Part shown: in pieces, positions 8,144 to 16,867 of the stretch
Layout: each line of letters starts with the position of its first letter
Numbering within the stretch: position 1 is the first letter of the stretch
From: Corynebacterium lactis
GTDB taxonomy: Bacteria > Actinomycetota > Actinomycetes > Mycobacteriales > Mycobacteriaceae
Reading direction: 5' to 3'
Assembly: GCF_900519355.1 (NCBI RefSeq)
Contig: NZ_ULHE01000003.1
Span: 186,001 to 250,000 of the forward strand
DNA: 64,000 nucleotides
The notes under the pieces: model-generated
Seen by the model: the letters and a program-made list of their open reading frames with translations, nothing else
What the model was told of the DNA's origin: nothing
Databases searched by the model: none
Translations under genes and position numbers: made by a program

Positions 8144-9616
8144 CTATGCCGCCGCCATCTGCGATGTCGTTTCCTTGCCCCACGGCACCTGACCGGCCCC
8201 ACACGACACCGCGAAACCCGTATCCTGCTGCCGACGCATCGAAGCCAGACGAATCGACGCACCCGCACCTAACTGCTCGACATCGTGGCGAACCCTCGGC
8301 AGCGCTTCTGCGTTGGGTGTTGTTGCCGTAACGAACAAGCTGTAGCGACCAAGCTGCGCACCGCGGGCCTGCGCCCGCCGCGCCGCCTCAGTGTGCTCAA
8401 GGCGCATCTCGGCCTTCGCCGACGTAATCTTCTTTGACGAATTCGCCGCGACCATCGCGTCCCTGTGCTCCTGCTCGACGCGCGAGGCACCGGCTCCTGC
8501 CTCGAAGGGGCGGTACACCATGCATACTCGCTTGCGTTCGACCCTCGAGTGTGGAGCAATTAGACCTGTAAGAAGCATGTCCTCGAACGTTGAGCGCGGA
8601 GCCTCACGCATCTCCCACGTCACCGAATTCCAGCCATCATGGAAGTAGACTTCTTTCTCAGCCGTCGCTATCGATGGGCCTGCGTCATCCCATGCGAGAC
8701 CATGAGGCTCCCCGGCCACCCGCAGCGATTCCAAAGGAAACTCACTATCAGGGCTGTAAAAGCCATGGATTCTGCTGACAAGTGCATCCTCATCCATTGG
8801 CTCAGCGATGATGCCTGCCCACCCCAGCGAGGTGTACCACCCTGGAAGCCTCGTCGAAAGCTGCCCCATAAAAGACTCATCAGCTACGACCTCGCCATCA
8901 AATTTGACGGTGATCGCGATATGCGACTCCACCTCGGGAACATGAATTCCGAGGTACTCGGCAGCCTCGGCCATCACGCGCCTGGCAATGGGTGCTGCTG
9001 TATCAACGACAATCGCACCGACTTCCTTTTCCACCAACTGGCCTGTTCCAGGCCTCGTTGCCACCACCACGGCTGCCGACACCACATCTCCCGACAGGCT
9101 CAACATCGCCAACCAGCGCGACCACTCCGCCGTCATAGTGTTGCGCTCTGCCTGCGTCATCGCCGTCTGTCCCGTCAGCTGGCAGTCGAGAAAGACCGTT
9201 GCTTCACGACGTGGACGATCAAGCACTGCTACGAAGTCTCGCCCGTCGGAATCGACTCCCCGCACTGCTTCGGTTCGAGCGAGCAGACCTGGCAGCCGGT
9301 AACGTCCACCTGGGACCCTCGACAGTCCACCGGAGATATAGACGTCCTCGCCTCGTCGACGCCGCTTTGCATCCTCGGTCAGGATCTGGCTCATCTCTGC
9401 CACGGTGCGCGATGACCACCGCACAGAGATCACGACGGCCACCACCGCTGTTGCCGGCAAAACAACGGTAAAACCTAGTTTTCCCAACCCCATTAGCTGC
9501 AATAGCAGGAAGCCAAAGAACCCGATTGCAACGACGATCGTGGCCTTGAGTGAGAAGCCGCCTAGACCTGTCCGCTGGGGTGGCTGTCCGAGGGAATACT
9601 GAATTGGCTCATCCAT
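8144..9616 (-). CDS. SCO6880-family type IV secretion protein
   Basis: A 490-residue protein with two adjacent N-terminal transmembrane helices (about 25-65), as in PrgI/VirB3. A long cytoplasmic domain without a Walker motif follows. The size, helix pair and position before the VirB4-like ATPase match the SCO6880 family found in actinobacterial conjugative elements. The start ATG shares one base with the upstream stop (TAATG), indicating coupled translation. Confidence 0.75.
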   Translation of the reverse strand: MDEPIQYSLGQPPQRTGLGGFSLKATIVVAIGFFGFLLLQLMGLGKLGFTVVLPATAVVAVVISVRWSSRTVAEMSQILTEDAKRRRRGEDVYISGGLSRVPGGRYRLPGLLARTEAVRGVDSDGRDFVAVLDRPRREATVFLDCQLTGQTAMTQAERNTMTAEWSRWLAMLSLSGDVVSAAVVVATRPGTGQLVEKEVGAIVVDTAAPIARRVMAEAAEYLGIHVPEVESHIAITVKFDGEVVADESFMGQLSTRLPGWYTSLGWAGIIAEPMDEDALVSRIHGFYSPDSEFPLESLRVAGEPHGLAWDDAGPSIATAEKEVYFHDGWNSVTWEMREAPRSTFEDMLLTGLIAPHSRVERKRVCMVYRPFEAGAGASRVEQEHRDAMVAANSSKKITSAKAEMRLEHTEAARRAQARGAQLGRYSLFVTATTPNAEALPRVRHDVEQLGAGASIRLASMRRQQDTGFAVSCGAGQVPWGKETTSQMAAA

Positions 9617-11349
9617 TATTGGTGCCTTCCTCCTGCAAAACCACTGACCCCGATGGAGTCATCAAGCACCCGAGAGGTGTGCTGCGCTGCACTACTCATT
9701 CCCCTAGCCGCGCTCTGTCCAGCGCGCATCGCCGTGGCAGCTCCTCCCAGGCCTGCTGCACCCAGGCGCTCGGTCACCGTGGCTCCCCTGGCCACAGTCC
9801 GGCCGGTGCCAGCCGCCAGCGCGCCCATCTTCTGTCCAAAACCACGGTTTGACTGCGTCCTAGCTGTCTGTCCGCCCCCGCTCGGTGCGGAAGCCGGACC
9901 CGTACTACGTCCGCTGCTGGCAGCTGCGGGTGACGCTGCTGCCGCCCCGTGAGATGCACCACTGGGTGAGGCTGCCGTCGACACGCTTGCTCCACCGCCG
10001 CCTGAGCTTCCCGCCGGAGTGGTGTCCTTGGCAGGCGCAGCGCCTCCGCCACCACCTCCGCCTCGTGGAGCACCTACGCCGCTACCATTCGACGTCACTG
10101 ACGTCGGAGCCCCGCTTCCTACTGCGGTAGATGCGCCACTTGCACCACCCTTTGCTGCCGAGGTCGCCAGCATCGACGACCCAGCTCCGGCAGCCATCGC
10201 TCCAGCACCCAATGCACCCGCAGCGCCAGCTCCCAGAGCCGCCGCTAGCGGAGCAGCACCTGCTCCACCTGCCTGTGCAGTCAGCGGAGCGATCGTGCGT
10301 ACCAGCGCCGGTGCACAGAATCCGGCCAGCGCAATCATCAGCGCGTTTACTGCAGCCGTGAGCAAATCTTCACCGGATCCGGCCGACGTCGCATTCCACA
10401 TCACTACGGCGTAAAGCAGCGCCGCGACCGGCTTGTACGCGATCGCCGCGATCATGTAACCGACGAGAGAGTTCAGCATTGACCGGCCGGTCTCGCTAAA
10501 CGACGATGCTGCCGCCAGCGGCGTCAGGCCGACAACAATCGGCAACACCAGGGTGCGAATGATCAGTGCGATGATCTGCATGATTCCACCAAGAATGGAA
10601 ACGATCGCCAGAATCATAATGATCACTGGTCCACCCATCGACTCTGTCAGCGCGGTCATTTCTACGACCTGGTTGGGGTCGGTGACACCGAAGTTCTTCA
10701 TGATGGAATTCGCCATGATGTCCGAGGCAATCAGGGCCCCGGGAACAGCCGTGACTACCGCAAAGCTAAAGATGATGTACTTGACCACCACACCTGCGGT
10801 TTCTTCCACGCCGTCTTGTAGCCCCATCCGGCGCGACGCCGCGATTCGGTAGCCACCGATGATAAAACTTGCGATTAACGCGCAGCCGGACAGACCAGCG
10901 ACGATGTTTTTAATTCCCTGAATATTCGCATCCACTCCGCCTGTCTGAGTAGTGGAGAAGTCGAACCAAAAGGTCATGGTCATCTGCAACACTTCCGCGT
11001 TGCCCTCCATCAGCGACTGGACGAACTTGCCGACAGGATCGCCCCAAAACTCCGATGCCGCAGCCCCTGCCGCCGTCGCCACTGCTGCGCCCGGATGTTC
11101 GCTGCCTGCTTGGTCAGCACAGCTGACCTTTTTCGCATTGTCGGAAATAGCATCAGGCAACGCATCCGCAAGTGCACGAGCCGCACTGCCGTCACGCGTG
11201 AAAGAGGACTCCTCCAGACACTTGTCGTAGGCGGACTGGTAGGCGTTCTTATTTCCCGCTGGCTCCGCTACTGCCACGCCTGTCACCAAGACCAGAAAAA
11301 ATGCCGCAATCACGGCGACGACGGCCCCACGCCGTATCACAAGGCCCAT
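9616..11349 (-). CDS. VirB6/TrbL-like polytopic channel protein
   Basis: About 577 residues: a signal-like N-terminus (to about residue 30), an extracellular Cys-containing segment, five or more hydrophobic helices (about 155-380), then a long Gly/Ala/Ser/Pro-rich tail with a poly-Gly run. This is the usual architecture of VirB6/TrbL proteins, which line the inner-membrane channel. GTG 11358, ATG 11349 and GTG 11340 (a GTGA overlap) are all possible starts. I chose 11349 because a GGTGG precedes it at good spacing. Confidence 0.75.
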   Translation of the reverse strand: MGLVIRRGAVVAVIAAFFLVLVTGVAVAEPAGNKNAYQSAYDKCLEESSFTRDGSAARALADALPDAISDNAKKVSCADQAGSEHPGAAVATAAGAAASEFWGDPVGKFVQSLMEGNAEVLQMTMTFWFDFSTTQTGGVDANIQGIKNIVAGLSGCALIASFIIGGYRIAASRRMGLQDGVEETAGVVVKYIIFSFAVVTAVPGALIASDIMANSIMKNFGVTDPNQVVEMTALTESMGGPVIIMILAIVSILGGIMQIIALIIRTLVLPIVVGLTPLAAASSFSETGRSMLNSLVGYMIAAIAYKPVAALLYAVVMWNATSAGSGEDLLTAAVNALMIALAGFCAPALVRTIAPLTAQAGGAGAAPLAAALGAGAAGALGAGAMAAGAGSSMLATSAAKGGASGASTAVGSGAPTSVTSNGSGVGAPRGGGGGGGAAPAKDTTPAGSSGGGGASVSTAASPSGASHGAAAASPAAASSGRSTGPASAPSGGGQTARTQSNRGFGQKMGALAAGTGRTVARGATVTERLGAAGLGGAATAMRAGQSAARGMSSAAQHTSRVLDDSIGVSGFAGGRHQ

Positions 11350-12125
11350 CGTGTCCACCCGTCGATGCTGTAAATCACTTCTCCACTAGAGGACAGTGAA
11401 TCGATGGAATAGACCCAGTCGCCATCGCGCCACGTCATCGCAAATCGCATGACATCCCAGCGAGGCGGATCAAACTTGCCATTTCGATCGCCAAAAAACT
11501 TATGCGCCATATCGACAACCATGAAGTCGTCCTTGCAGGTCACAACCTTGACTGCTTCTGGTACCAGCGTTGCCATCATGGCATCGTCACGATCGAACTC
11601 CCCAGGTGTTCGCGCTCGAGTCGCCAAAGCCTGACCCTTAGCGGTGGAACCGAAGTCAATATGGGGAGCTACCGCTGCTGTCACATCACCACCAGCAAAA
11701 AGCAAGATACGATAGTTCCACCCAGCCAGTGCCGCACCAGTGGCAGTCTGGGCATAGCCAACCGGAATACCGCCTCTGACCGCCACCGGCCCATGAGACG
11801 TCGTCCACATGGTCTGCGCACCGTGTGAAGTTTGAATAGTGGCAGTCGGATCAATCGTGCAGCGATCACCGCTCGGGGAGAGGGCTCCCAGCGGCTGCCC
11901 GGAGACTCCGTTCGTGACAACCTGCCGACCCCACAAATCACTGGAGTACCCATCCGGATGCCCCTGAGGTGACGTCGCAGTCCCCGCAGCGTCAGGCGCA
12001 CCTTCCCCGGGCCTATCAGCCCGGCCTGAATCACCACGACCCACAAATAGGACTAAGAACACAGCGACGACAAGCGCTAATGCTGTCACCATAGCGGCCA
12101 GCACAATCTTCGGTGACTTACTCAT
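11337..12125 (-). CDS. Single-pass membrane protein of the conjugation operon
   Basis: A 262-residue protein with one N-terminal membrane helix (about 7-28), a Gly/Pro/Asp-rich linker and an extracytoplasmic domain of about 190 residues containing two Cys (DRCTID, VVTCKDD). I do not recognise the family; proteins of this layout are usual in actinobacterial T4SS loci. It starts 3 bp after the lipoprotein gene and overlaps the VirB6-like gene. Confidence 0.6.
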   Translation of the reverse strand: MSKSPKIVLAAMVTALALVVAVFLVLFVGRGDSGRADRPGEGAPDAAGTATSPQGHPDGYSSDLWGRQVVTNGVSGQPLGALSPSGDRCTIDPTATIQTSHGAQTMWTTSHGPVAVRGGIPVGYAQTATGAALAGWNYRILLFAGGDVTAAVAPHIDFGSTAKGQALATRARTPGEFDRDDAMMATLVPEAVKVVTCKDDFMVVDMAHKFFGDRNGKFDPPRWDVMRFAMTWRDGDWVYSIDSLSSSGEVIYSIDGWTRWAL

Positions 12126-12128
12126 GCC

Positions 12129-12740
12129 CTAGCCCCCGAACTTCACGAACTCATCGAAGGCAGAGTCGCTAATCGGCGTCAGATCCGGTTCCTGCCCCTG
12201 CGGGGCCAGCACCACACGCCAATCACCGCTGGAATGATCCAGCTGCACCGGATACCCCAACAACCCCTGGCCCGGGTAGTCAGCCGCTAGCACCACAACA
12301 GCCTTGCTCTCACTAAACTCCGAGAACTTGAATCCCTTGAACACCGGCGGCGAAGCCACCGTACCGTCGATATCCATCAACGCACGTGCCTGCGCCCACT
12401 GATCGCGGCCTTGGCCAGGGGCAAGCATCCAGTTCGAGACCTCTGGCCACAGATTCTCACCAGCGGTAGCCATGTACACTTGCGCATTCATCGCGGCCAG
12501 CACAGCTCCCTGCGGCGACGGTGCCCACCCGTGGGGTACAGGATCCGTACTCGTCGGCCCGTCCGCGCCGCTGGGCACTTTAATGCCTCGAGTCTGGGCT
12601 GCAGACCACGTCACCGATACCGGTGCCGCAGTCGTATCCCAGGACGGGGCAGCTTCCTCATCACTGCTAGAGCAGCCGACCAGGGTTCCAGCGACAGCTA
12701 CCGATGCCAGTAGCACTGACCATGTGTTCTTCATCTTCAT
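12129..12740 (-). CDS. Conjugation-associated lipoprotein
   Basis: A 203-residue protein with a lipoprotein signal peptide ending in the lipobox LVGC (Cys 23) followed by SSSDEE. It should be lipidated and anchored on the outer face of the membrane. The mature domain has no motif I recognise. It resembles the membrane-anchored gene downstream in size and position, so the two may form a pair outside the membrane. A weak terminator-like hairpin precedes it. Confidence 0.65.
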   Translation of the reverse strand: MKMKNTWSVLLASVAVAGTLVGCSSSDEEAAPSWDTTAAPVSVTWSAAQTRGIKVPSGADGPTSTDPVPHGWAPSPQGAVLAAMNAQVYMATAGENLWPEVSNWMLAPGQGRDQWAQARALMDIDGTVASPPVFKGFKFSEFSESKAVVVLAADYPGQGLLGYPVQLDHSSGDWRVVLAPQGQEPDLTPISDSAFDEFVKFGG

Positions 12741-12792
12741 TAGGTGTCCTTACTCCACAAAAATGGGTCGTCATCGTTCGAATCATCGGGGT

Positions 12793-12823
12793 AAAAGAGC
12801 CCCAGGCCTCACCTTGACCTGGG
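12793..12823 (-). terminator. Weak terminator or attenuator inside the T4SS operon
   Basis: On the minus strand a 6-bp CCCAGG/CCTGGG stem with an 11-nt loop is followed by GCTCTTTTAC. It lies in the only intergenic gap of note (90 bp) in this stretch, between the small membrane-protein genes and the lipoprotein gene. It could trim transcript levels downstream of the pilin-like genes. Confidence 0.35.
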
Positions 12824-12830
12824 ACGCTTT

Positions 12831-13100
12831 CTAGGTAAACCACTGCGCCAGTGTCAGCGCTGAGGTCATCACCATCACACCCAGCGCAATACGCAATGCA
12901 CGCACCGCTGGTGAGGTCGCACTAACCGGCTCCCCACGGTTGCGGTCAATGGCAAGCAACGCGCCAAAAATAATCACCGCCGCAATCGAGCCCGCCAGAG
13001 TCACGTACAGGGTCATCTGCAACCAATGCCAGACTTGGCCTTTGACCTCTGCCGGAAGATCCCACGGTGAGGTCGGAGGCCCGCTTGCTACAAGCCACAT
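12831..13100 (-). CDS. Small two-helix membrane protein, pilin-like neighbourhood
   Basis: An 89-residue protein with two hydrophobic helices (about 28-50 and 66-86) joined by a basic loop (AIDRNRGEP). The size and topology fit VirB2/VirB3-type subunits. It follows the other small membrane protein after 5 bp. Confidence 0.55.
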   Translation of the reverse strand: MWLVASGPPTSPWDLPAEVKGQVWHWLQMTLYVTLAGSIAAVIIFGALLAIDRNRGEPVSATSPAVRALRIALGVMVMTSALTLAQWFT

Positions 13101-13105
13101 CGCTA

Positions 13106-13411
13106 CTAGAGGAACGCAGCAATCAGACTGGACGCTCCACCGATCAGCGTCGCACCAATGCCAATACGCAGCGCCATACCTGTGGCTTCCTCGCTAGTGC
13201 CCTCACGGCGCGACAGCGCCATCGACGCGCCCGCAACGATGACGCCAATAATTGCCACACCGATACCGATGTACTGGGCAAAGTTCAGTCCACGGTCGAA
13301 TTTCGCGCCGAAATCACCGGGCGCTTGTGGACTCAGGTTTGACCCAGGCATCTGTGCCAGAAAAATAGTGGTGGCATCGTAAGCGGTGCCCAGGTGCTCT
13401 ACCAAAGACAT
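13106..13411 (-). CDS. VirB2/TrbC-like small membrane protein
   Basis: A 101-residue protein: an N-terminal segment ending near GDFGAKFDRGLN, then two transmembrane helices (about 45-65 and 80-100) with a basic loop (SRREGTSEE). This matches VirB2/TrbC prepilins or the equivalent channel subunits of Gram-positive conjugation systems. No cleavable Sec signal is evident, so pilin identity is inferred from topology and position. Confidence 0.6.
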   Translation of the reverse strand: MSLVEHLGTAYDATTIFLAQMPGSNLSPQAPGDFGAKFDRGLNFAQYIGIGVAIIGVIVAGASMALSRREGTSEEATGMALRIGIGATLIGGASSLIAAFL

Positions 13412-13435
13412 GAAAACTCCTCTTGTTAAAAATCG

Positions 13436-14071
13436 TCAGTGGCCAGACTCGGCCAATTCGTAGGCCTCCAGCGCGGAGGCAAAAAGTGATTCAGCGGTGT
13501 CCACAAACGCCGCAGCAGGTGCATCCGTCACCGGCGGCGTCTTCTTCCCCGCGAAGCGCCGGCCGGTCTCAGGCGGGGTGTACCCCGGCTCCCACACGGC
13601 CAATTCGTCAGTGGCCGCGACCCGAATTCCCTCGAGGTAGGGAATCCGCCAAATACGGAAATGCTCAGAGATGACCGAAATCTTCCGCTCCAGGGCCTTC
13701 GGTGTGCGGCCTGGGGCATCATCCACAATGATGATGCCCAGCAGCACAATGTCCCCGGCCTTTCCTGCCCGAGCCTGCAGTGCCGCCTGGTGTGCCCGCT
13801 CTAGGCCTTCGGCCGTCGACCGACACACCACAGCGCAGTATGGGTTCTCCTCGCCCGCAGGCCACCGACACCCAGCGTCGCCCATAGGGGCCAGAACGTG
13901 GGCCAACGTGGTGGCACCAGCACCACCATGAGCGCCAACAAGCCATACAGCAGGGGCAGGCTCTTCTGCCTCATCCTCGACTAGAGACTGCGCGGAAATC
14001 GGCAGCATCGAATCCTCTCTCAGATAAACCTGGCGGAAATCATCCGCGCCTGCGATAGCAACGGCACCCAT
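13436..14071 (-). CDS. P-loop-like protein with atypical Walker A (DUF6668-like)
   Basis: A 211-residue soluble protein. Residues 46-55 read GAHGGAGATT, a deviant ParA/MinD-type P-loop in which the expected Lys is Ala, as in CpaE/TadZ proteins. A second strand (IVLLGIIIVDDAPGRTPKAL) looks like the Walker B region. I associate it with the DUF6668 family common in actinobacterial conjugative elements. A positioning or scaffold role at the secretion site is an inference. Confidence 0.6.
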   Translation of the reverse strand: MGAVAIAGADDFRQVYLREDSMLPISAQSLVEDEAEEPAPAVWLVGAHGGAGATTLAHVLAPMGDAGCRWPAGEENPYCAVVCRSTAEGLERAHQAALQARAGKAGDIVLLGIIIVDDAPGRTPKALERKISVISEHFRIWRIPYLEGIRVAATDELAVWEPGYTPPETGRRFAGKKTPPVTDAPAAAFVDTAESLFASALEAYELAESGH

Positions 14072-14078
14072 GGTCTAG

Positions 14079-16028
14079 TTAGCCTCCAATCAGCTTCAGT
14101 GCAGAACCAATAGCACCCGGGTCAAACGCCGGGATACCACCTGTACCGCCCGCCAAACCGGTCAAAGCAGACGCCGTTTGACCGGCACCCGCAATAGCTT
14201 CGGAAATCGTCGGCATAGACGTACCCGTGGCATCTCCCACAGAAGCACGCGCCCAATCCGCAGTCAGATCAGTCGCAGAGCGACCGTCAGCGGTCACCGG
14301 CGTGGTCTTGTAGGCGCCAGAGCCCATGGACTTCCACGTCGCGGCCTGAGTTGCGACCTCGGCAATCTGAGAGTCACCTAGGCCTGCTGCCTTGATCTCA
14401 TCGAAAACGCGCAGCGCCACACCTGTTGCGGTTGCAGGGGTGACAATGTTCAAAGCAGCTGAGGCCAACTTCGTGGCCACGACCGGGATCGCAGCAAACG
14501 GATCAGCAGCCCCAGCCGCCGCAATCTGCGCCAGGTTGGTGGGGGTAATCACGTCCTTTGCAAACGTGATCCCTGCAGCCATAGCCATACCACCGAGCTT
14601 CAGGCCCGACTGGATTAGTCGCTGACCCATCTCACCAATGTCATGAGGCCGATCGGCCTCCGAGGCGATCTTGGCCACCATCGTGTCATCGGTGTTTTCT
14701 GCCCGCGCCAGCTGGAAGCCCTGTGGCCCGAAGCTCAAGTCGTCCGCCAGTGATTCCACGCCGCCGAGCACGACCGCCGGGCCAAGCGTGTCCGCAACGG
14801 CCATCAGCGACTTCTGTGGATCGTTGAGATCAATCGACTTTGCACCGGAGGCAATAATCTTGCGCAATGGCGACCCCTCCGGGATGGCACAGGTCGAGTC
14901 ACCCTCAATACAGAAGCTGATGACGCGGTTGGCCAAATCGCCGAAGCCACCGAGCCCTGCCCCGGAGAGCCCTCCGCCGCCAGTCATACCGGTTGCCCCT
15001 GCACCACCAGCAGCATCGGTCAGGGTTGCTACACCCGCACCGTCCGGTGCGATGTTGGTCTTGCCTGGGGTGAGGCTGTCGGAGAGCTTAGAGGTATTCT
15101 CACCCGATGTTCCAGGTGCTGCCGCCGGAGCCTGCGCTCCGTTGCCAACCATGGGCTGCGATTCCGACCGCGACGGGTCAGAAAACAGTGCCACGCCCGA
15201 AACATGATCCGCCGGGAAAGACGACTGGCCAGCACCAATCTGCTTGGCAACGACGTTGGCTACCTGCGCTCCCTCCGAGTAGCCCATCAACATCACGCGC
15301 GTATCCGGGCAAGCAGAGTGAATCTCGGCCAACGTGTCGTTGACCTTGCCAACTGCAGCCCCAACAGCCTCGGAGTATTCCTTTTTCTCTTCCCCGTTTA
15401 CCCCGGGGATATAGCCACCCCGATCGTCAAAGTTGATGTAGATGCGGCCAACCTTCTGCGGGTCATTGGCCACCGACGCCACAGACCCCTCTGGTGCCTG
15501 GCTACTCGACGTACTCGACACAGACGACGAGCCCGATCCCGATGAAGGCTCCTCGGTCACAGATGACGTCGCAGAACCCGAATTCGCCGTCGCGGGGTCG
15601 GATGAGGCCGTACTCGACTCTGTCGACCCCCACAGGTCCTTCCCAAAGTCCTTGGCCGCCGACGACGACGGTGTCGACGTCGAGGAACCCCACAGACTGT
15701 CACTGCTCCTCGACGAGGTTGGGGCGTTCGTTTCAGATGTGGCCGATGCTGTCGCGAATCCAGCAGACGGATCGTCGACCTTCCCGCCGTTGGCGTCCAT
15801 CACCTTCGCCGAGACATCAGAGAAAAAGCCGGAGTCAGTATTGGAGTCGGCAGTCGAATCGAATCCCGAGTTGACCAAAACCATCTGGACGGCCGGGCAA
15901 GTTTGCGACTGTGCAACGTTGTTTTTCGATACGGTCACCTCTGGTGCTGCCAGCGCAACGGACGGCATCATCGTGGTGACCACCGCAGCGACGGACAACC
16001 CCGCCGCCAGTGGTGGAATGCGTTTCAT
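14079..16028 (-). CDS. Secreted cutinase-like surface protein
   Basis: A 649-residue protein with a signal peptide (cleavage near ALAAPE, residue 29). CPAVQMVLVNSG at 44-55 resembles the cutinase first strand. A Ser/Thr-rich insertion spans about 90-190. The nucleophile motif GYSEGA lies at 249-254 and a second strand LFSDPSR at 281-287. A long Gly/Ala-rich C-terminal region follows. Cutinase-fold enzymes of this group are esterases acting on lipids or the mycomembrane. Here it probably acts on the cell surface during mating. The insertion inside the catalytic fold is unusual. Confidence 0.75.
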   Translation of the reverse strand: MKRIPPLAAGLSVAAVVTTMMPSVALAAPEVTVSKNNVAQSQTCPAVQMVLVNSGFDSTADSNTDSGFFSDVSAKVMDANGGKVDDPSAGFATASATSETNAPTSSRSSDSLWGSSTSTPSSSAAKDFGKDLWGSTESSTASSDPATANSGSATSSVTEEPSSGSGSSSVSSTSSSQAPEGSVASVANDPQKVGRIYINFDDRGGYIPGVNGEEKKEYSEAVGAAVGKVNDTLAEIHSACPDTRVMLMGYSEGAQVANVVAKQIGAGQSSFPADHVSGVALFSDPSRSESQPMVGNGAQAPAAAPGTSGENTSKLSDSLTPGKTNIAPDGAGVATLTDAAGGAGATGMTGGGGLSGAGLGGFGDLANRVISFCIEGDSTCAIPEGSPLRKIIASGAKSIDLNDPQKSLMAVADTLGPAVVLGGVESLADDLSFGPQGFQLARAENTDDTMVAKIASEADRPHDIGEMGQRLIQSGLKLGGMAMAAGITFAKDVITPTNLAQIAAAGAADPFAAIPVVATKLASAALNIVTPATATGVALRVFDEIKAAGLGDSQIAEVATQAATWKSMGSGAYKTTPVTADGRSATDLTADWARASVGDATGTSMPTISEAIAGAGQTASALTGLAGGTGGIPAFDPGAIGSALKLIGG

Positions 16029-16082
16029 GACAGAAATTCTTTCTTTTCATCAGTTCCCGGCAGCACCGCGAAAACAGCGGGT

Positions 16083-16862
16083 TTATTGCCTGGAGTCAAT
16101 TTTTGTTAGCTGCCACCGGGTCGATCCGGGCATCTGCCGCCCGGTCACACGCTGGCGGTAGGTTTCCTTGTCTCCGGAGGGCGAGGTCACGGCAAGATCA
16201 ATATCGACGACGTTGCCACTGGCTGGCTGCAGTGTGGCGCACCACAGCGTTCCCTCTGGCGCGGCCTGGTCCAGGATGCTGGTCCACTCTGCGGCTGCCA
16301 ATCCGGAATTCGCCGCGACAGTCTCCATCAAGGCGTGAGTGTCGCGGTTGTAATAAGCAGTCTGAAAGGCCACAACTGTGCCACGAAGATCGTTGCGGTT
16401 GGCGGCTACCGGCTTCTTTCCTGACGCATCCGGGCATGTTCCCGCGTAGCCCACCGACTCGGTGACTGGTGCTTGACGCGGTGCTGGCATCGTCACCGGC
16501 GCAGGGTCGGTGCTACGCATCAGTAGTGCTGCCGCTGCTGTTCCCACCAGTGCCACTCCGGCAATAATCGCCGTAACCGTCAGCACGAGAGTCGCCATTG
16601 ACGAGCGCTGCGCGCTTCGACCGCTGGTGCCCTTCGTCGTGTTGTGTGTTCTTCCCAGCAGTCGCGTCTTGAGATCTGGTTGCGCAGCCTTCGGGGGCAG
16701 AGACCGGGAGGCCGGTTTTTCCGGTTCCGACTCGGAACCTACCGAATGCAGGGTCGTGGTTTCTACATCGACGTCGCTTGCAGAATCGTCTCCACCCTCC
16801 TGATGCTCGGCAGCTTTCCGGGCGCGGGATTCAGCCTGCTCAAACCAGCTCTGAGCCCCCAT
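16083..16862 (-). CDS. Single-pass membrane protein with extracytoplasmic domain
   Basis: A 259-residue protein with an acidic, charged cytoplasmic N-terminus (1-85), one helix (about 90-114, TLVLTVTAIIAGVALVG) and an outer domain that looks NTF2/VirB8-like (TVVAFQTAYYNRDTHALMET). It lies directly after the repeat-rich secreted gene (5-bp gap) and before the cutinase-like gene. The family is unrecognised; the topology suggests a scaffold. Confidence 0.6.
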   Translation of the reverse strand: MGAQSWFEQAESRARKAAEHQEGGDDSASDVDVETTTLHSVGSESEPEKPASRSLPPKAAQPDLKTRLLGRTHNTTKGTSGRSAQRSSMATLVLTVTAIIAGVALVGTAAAALLMRSTDPAPVTMPAPRQAPVTESVGYAGTCPDASGKKPVAANRNDLRGTVVAFQTAYYNRDTHALMETVAANSGLAAAEWTSILDQAAPEGTLWCATLQPASGNVVDIDLAVTSPSGDKETYRQRVTGRQMPGSTRWQLTKIDSRQ

Positions 16863-16867
16863 TGCTT

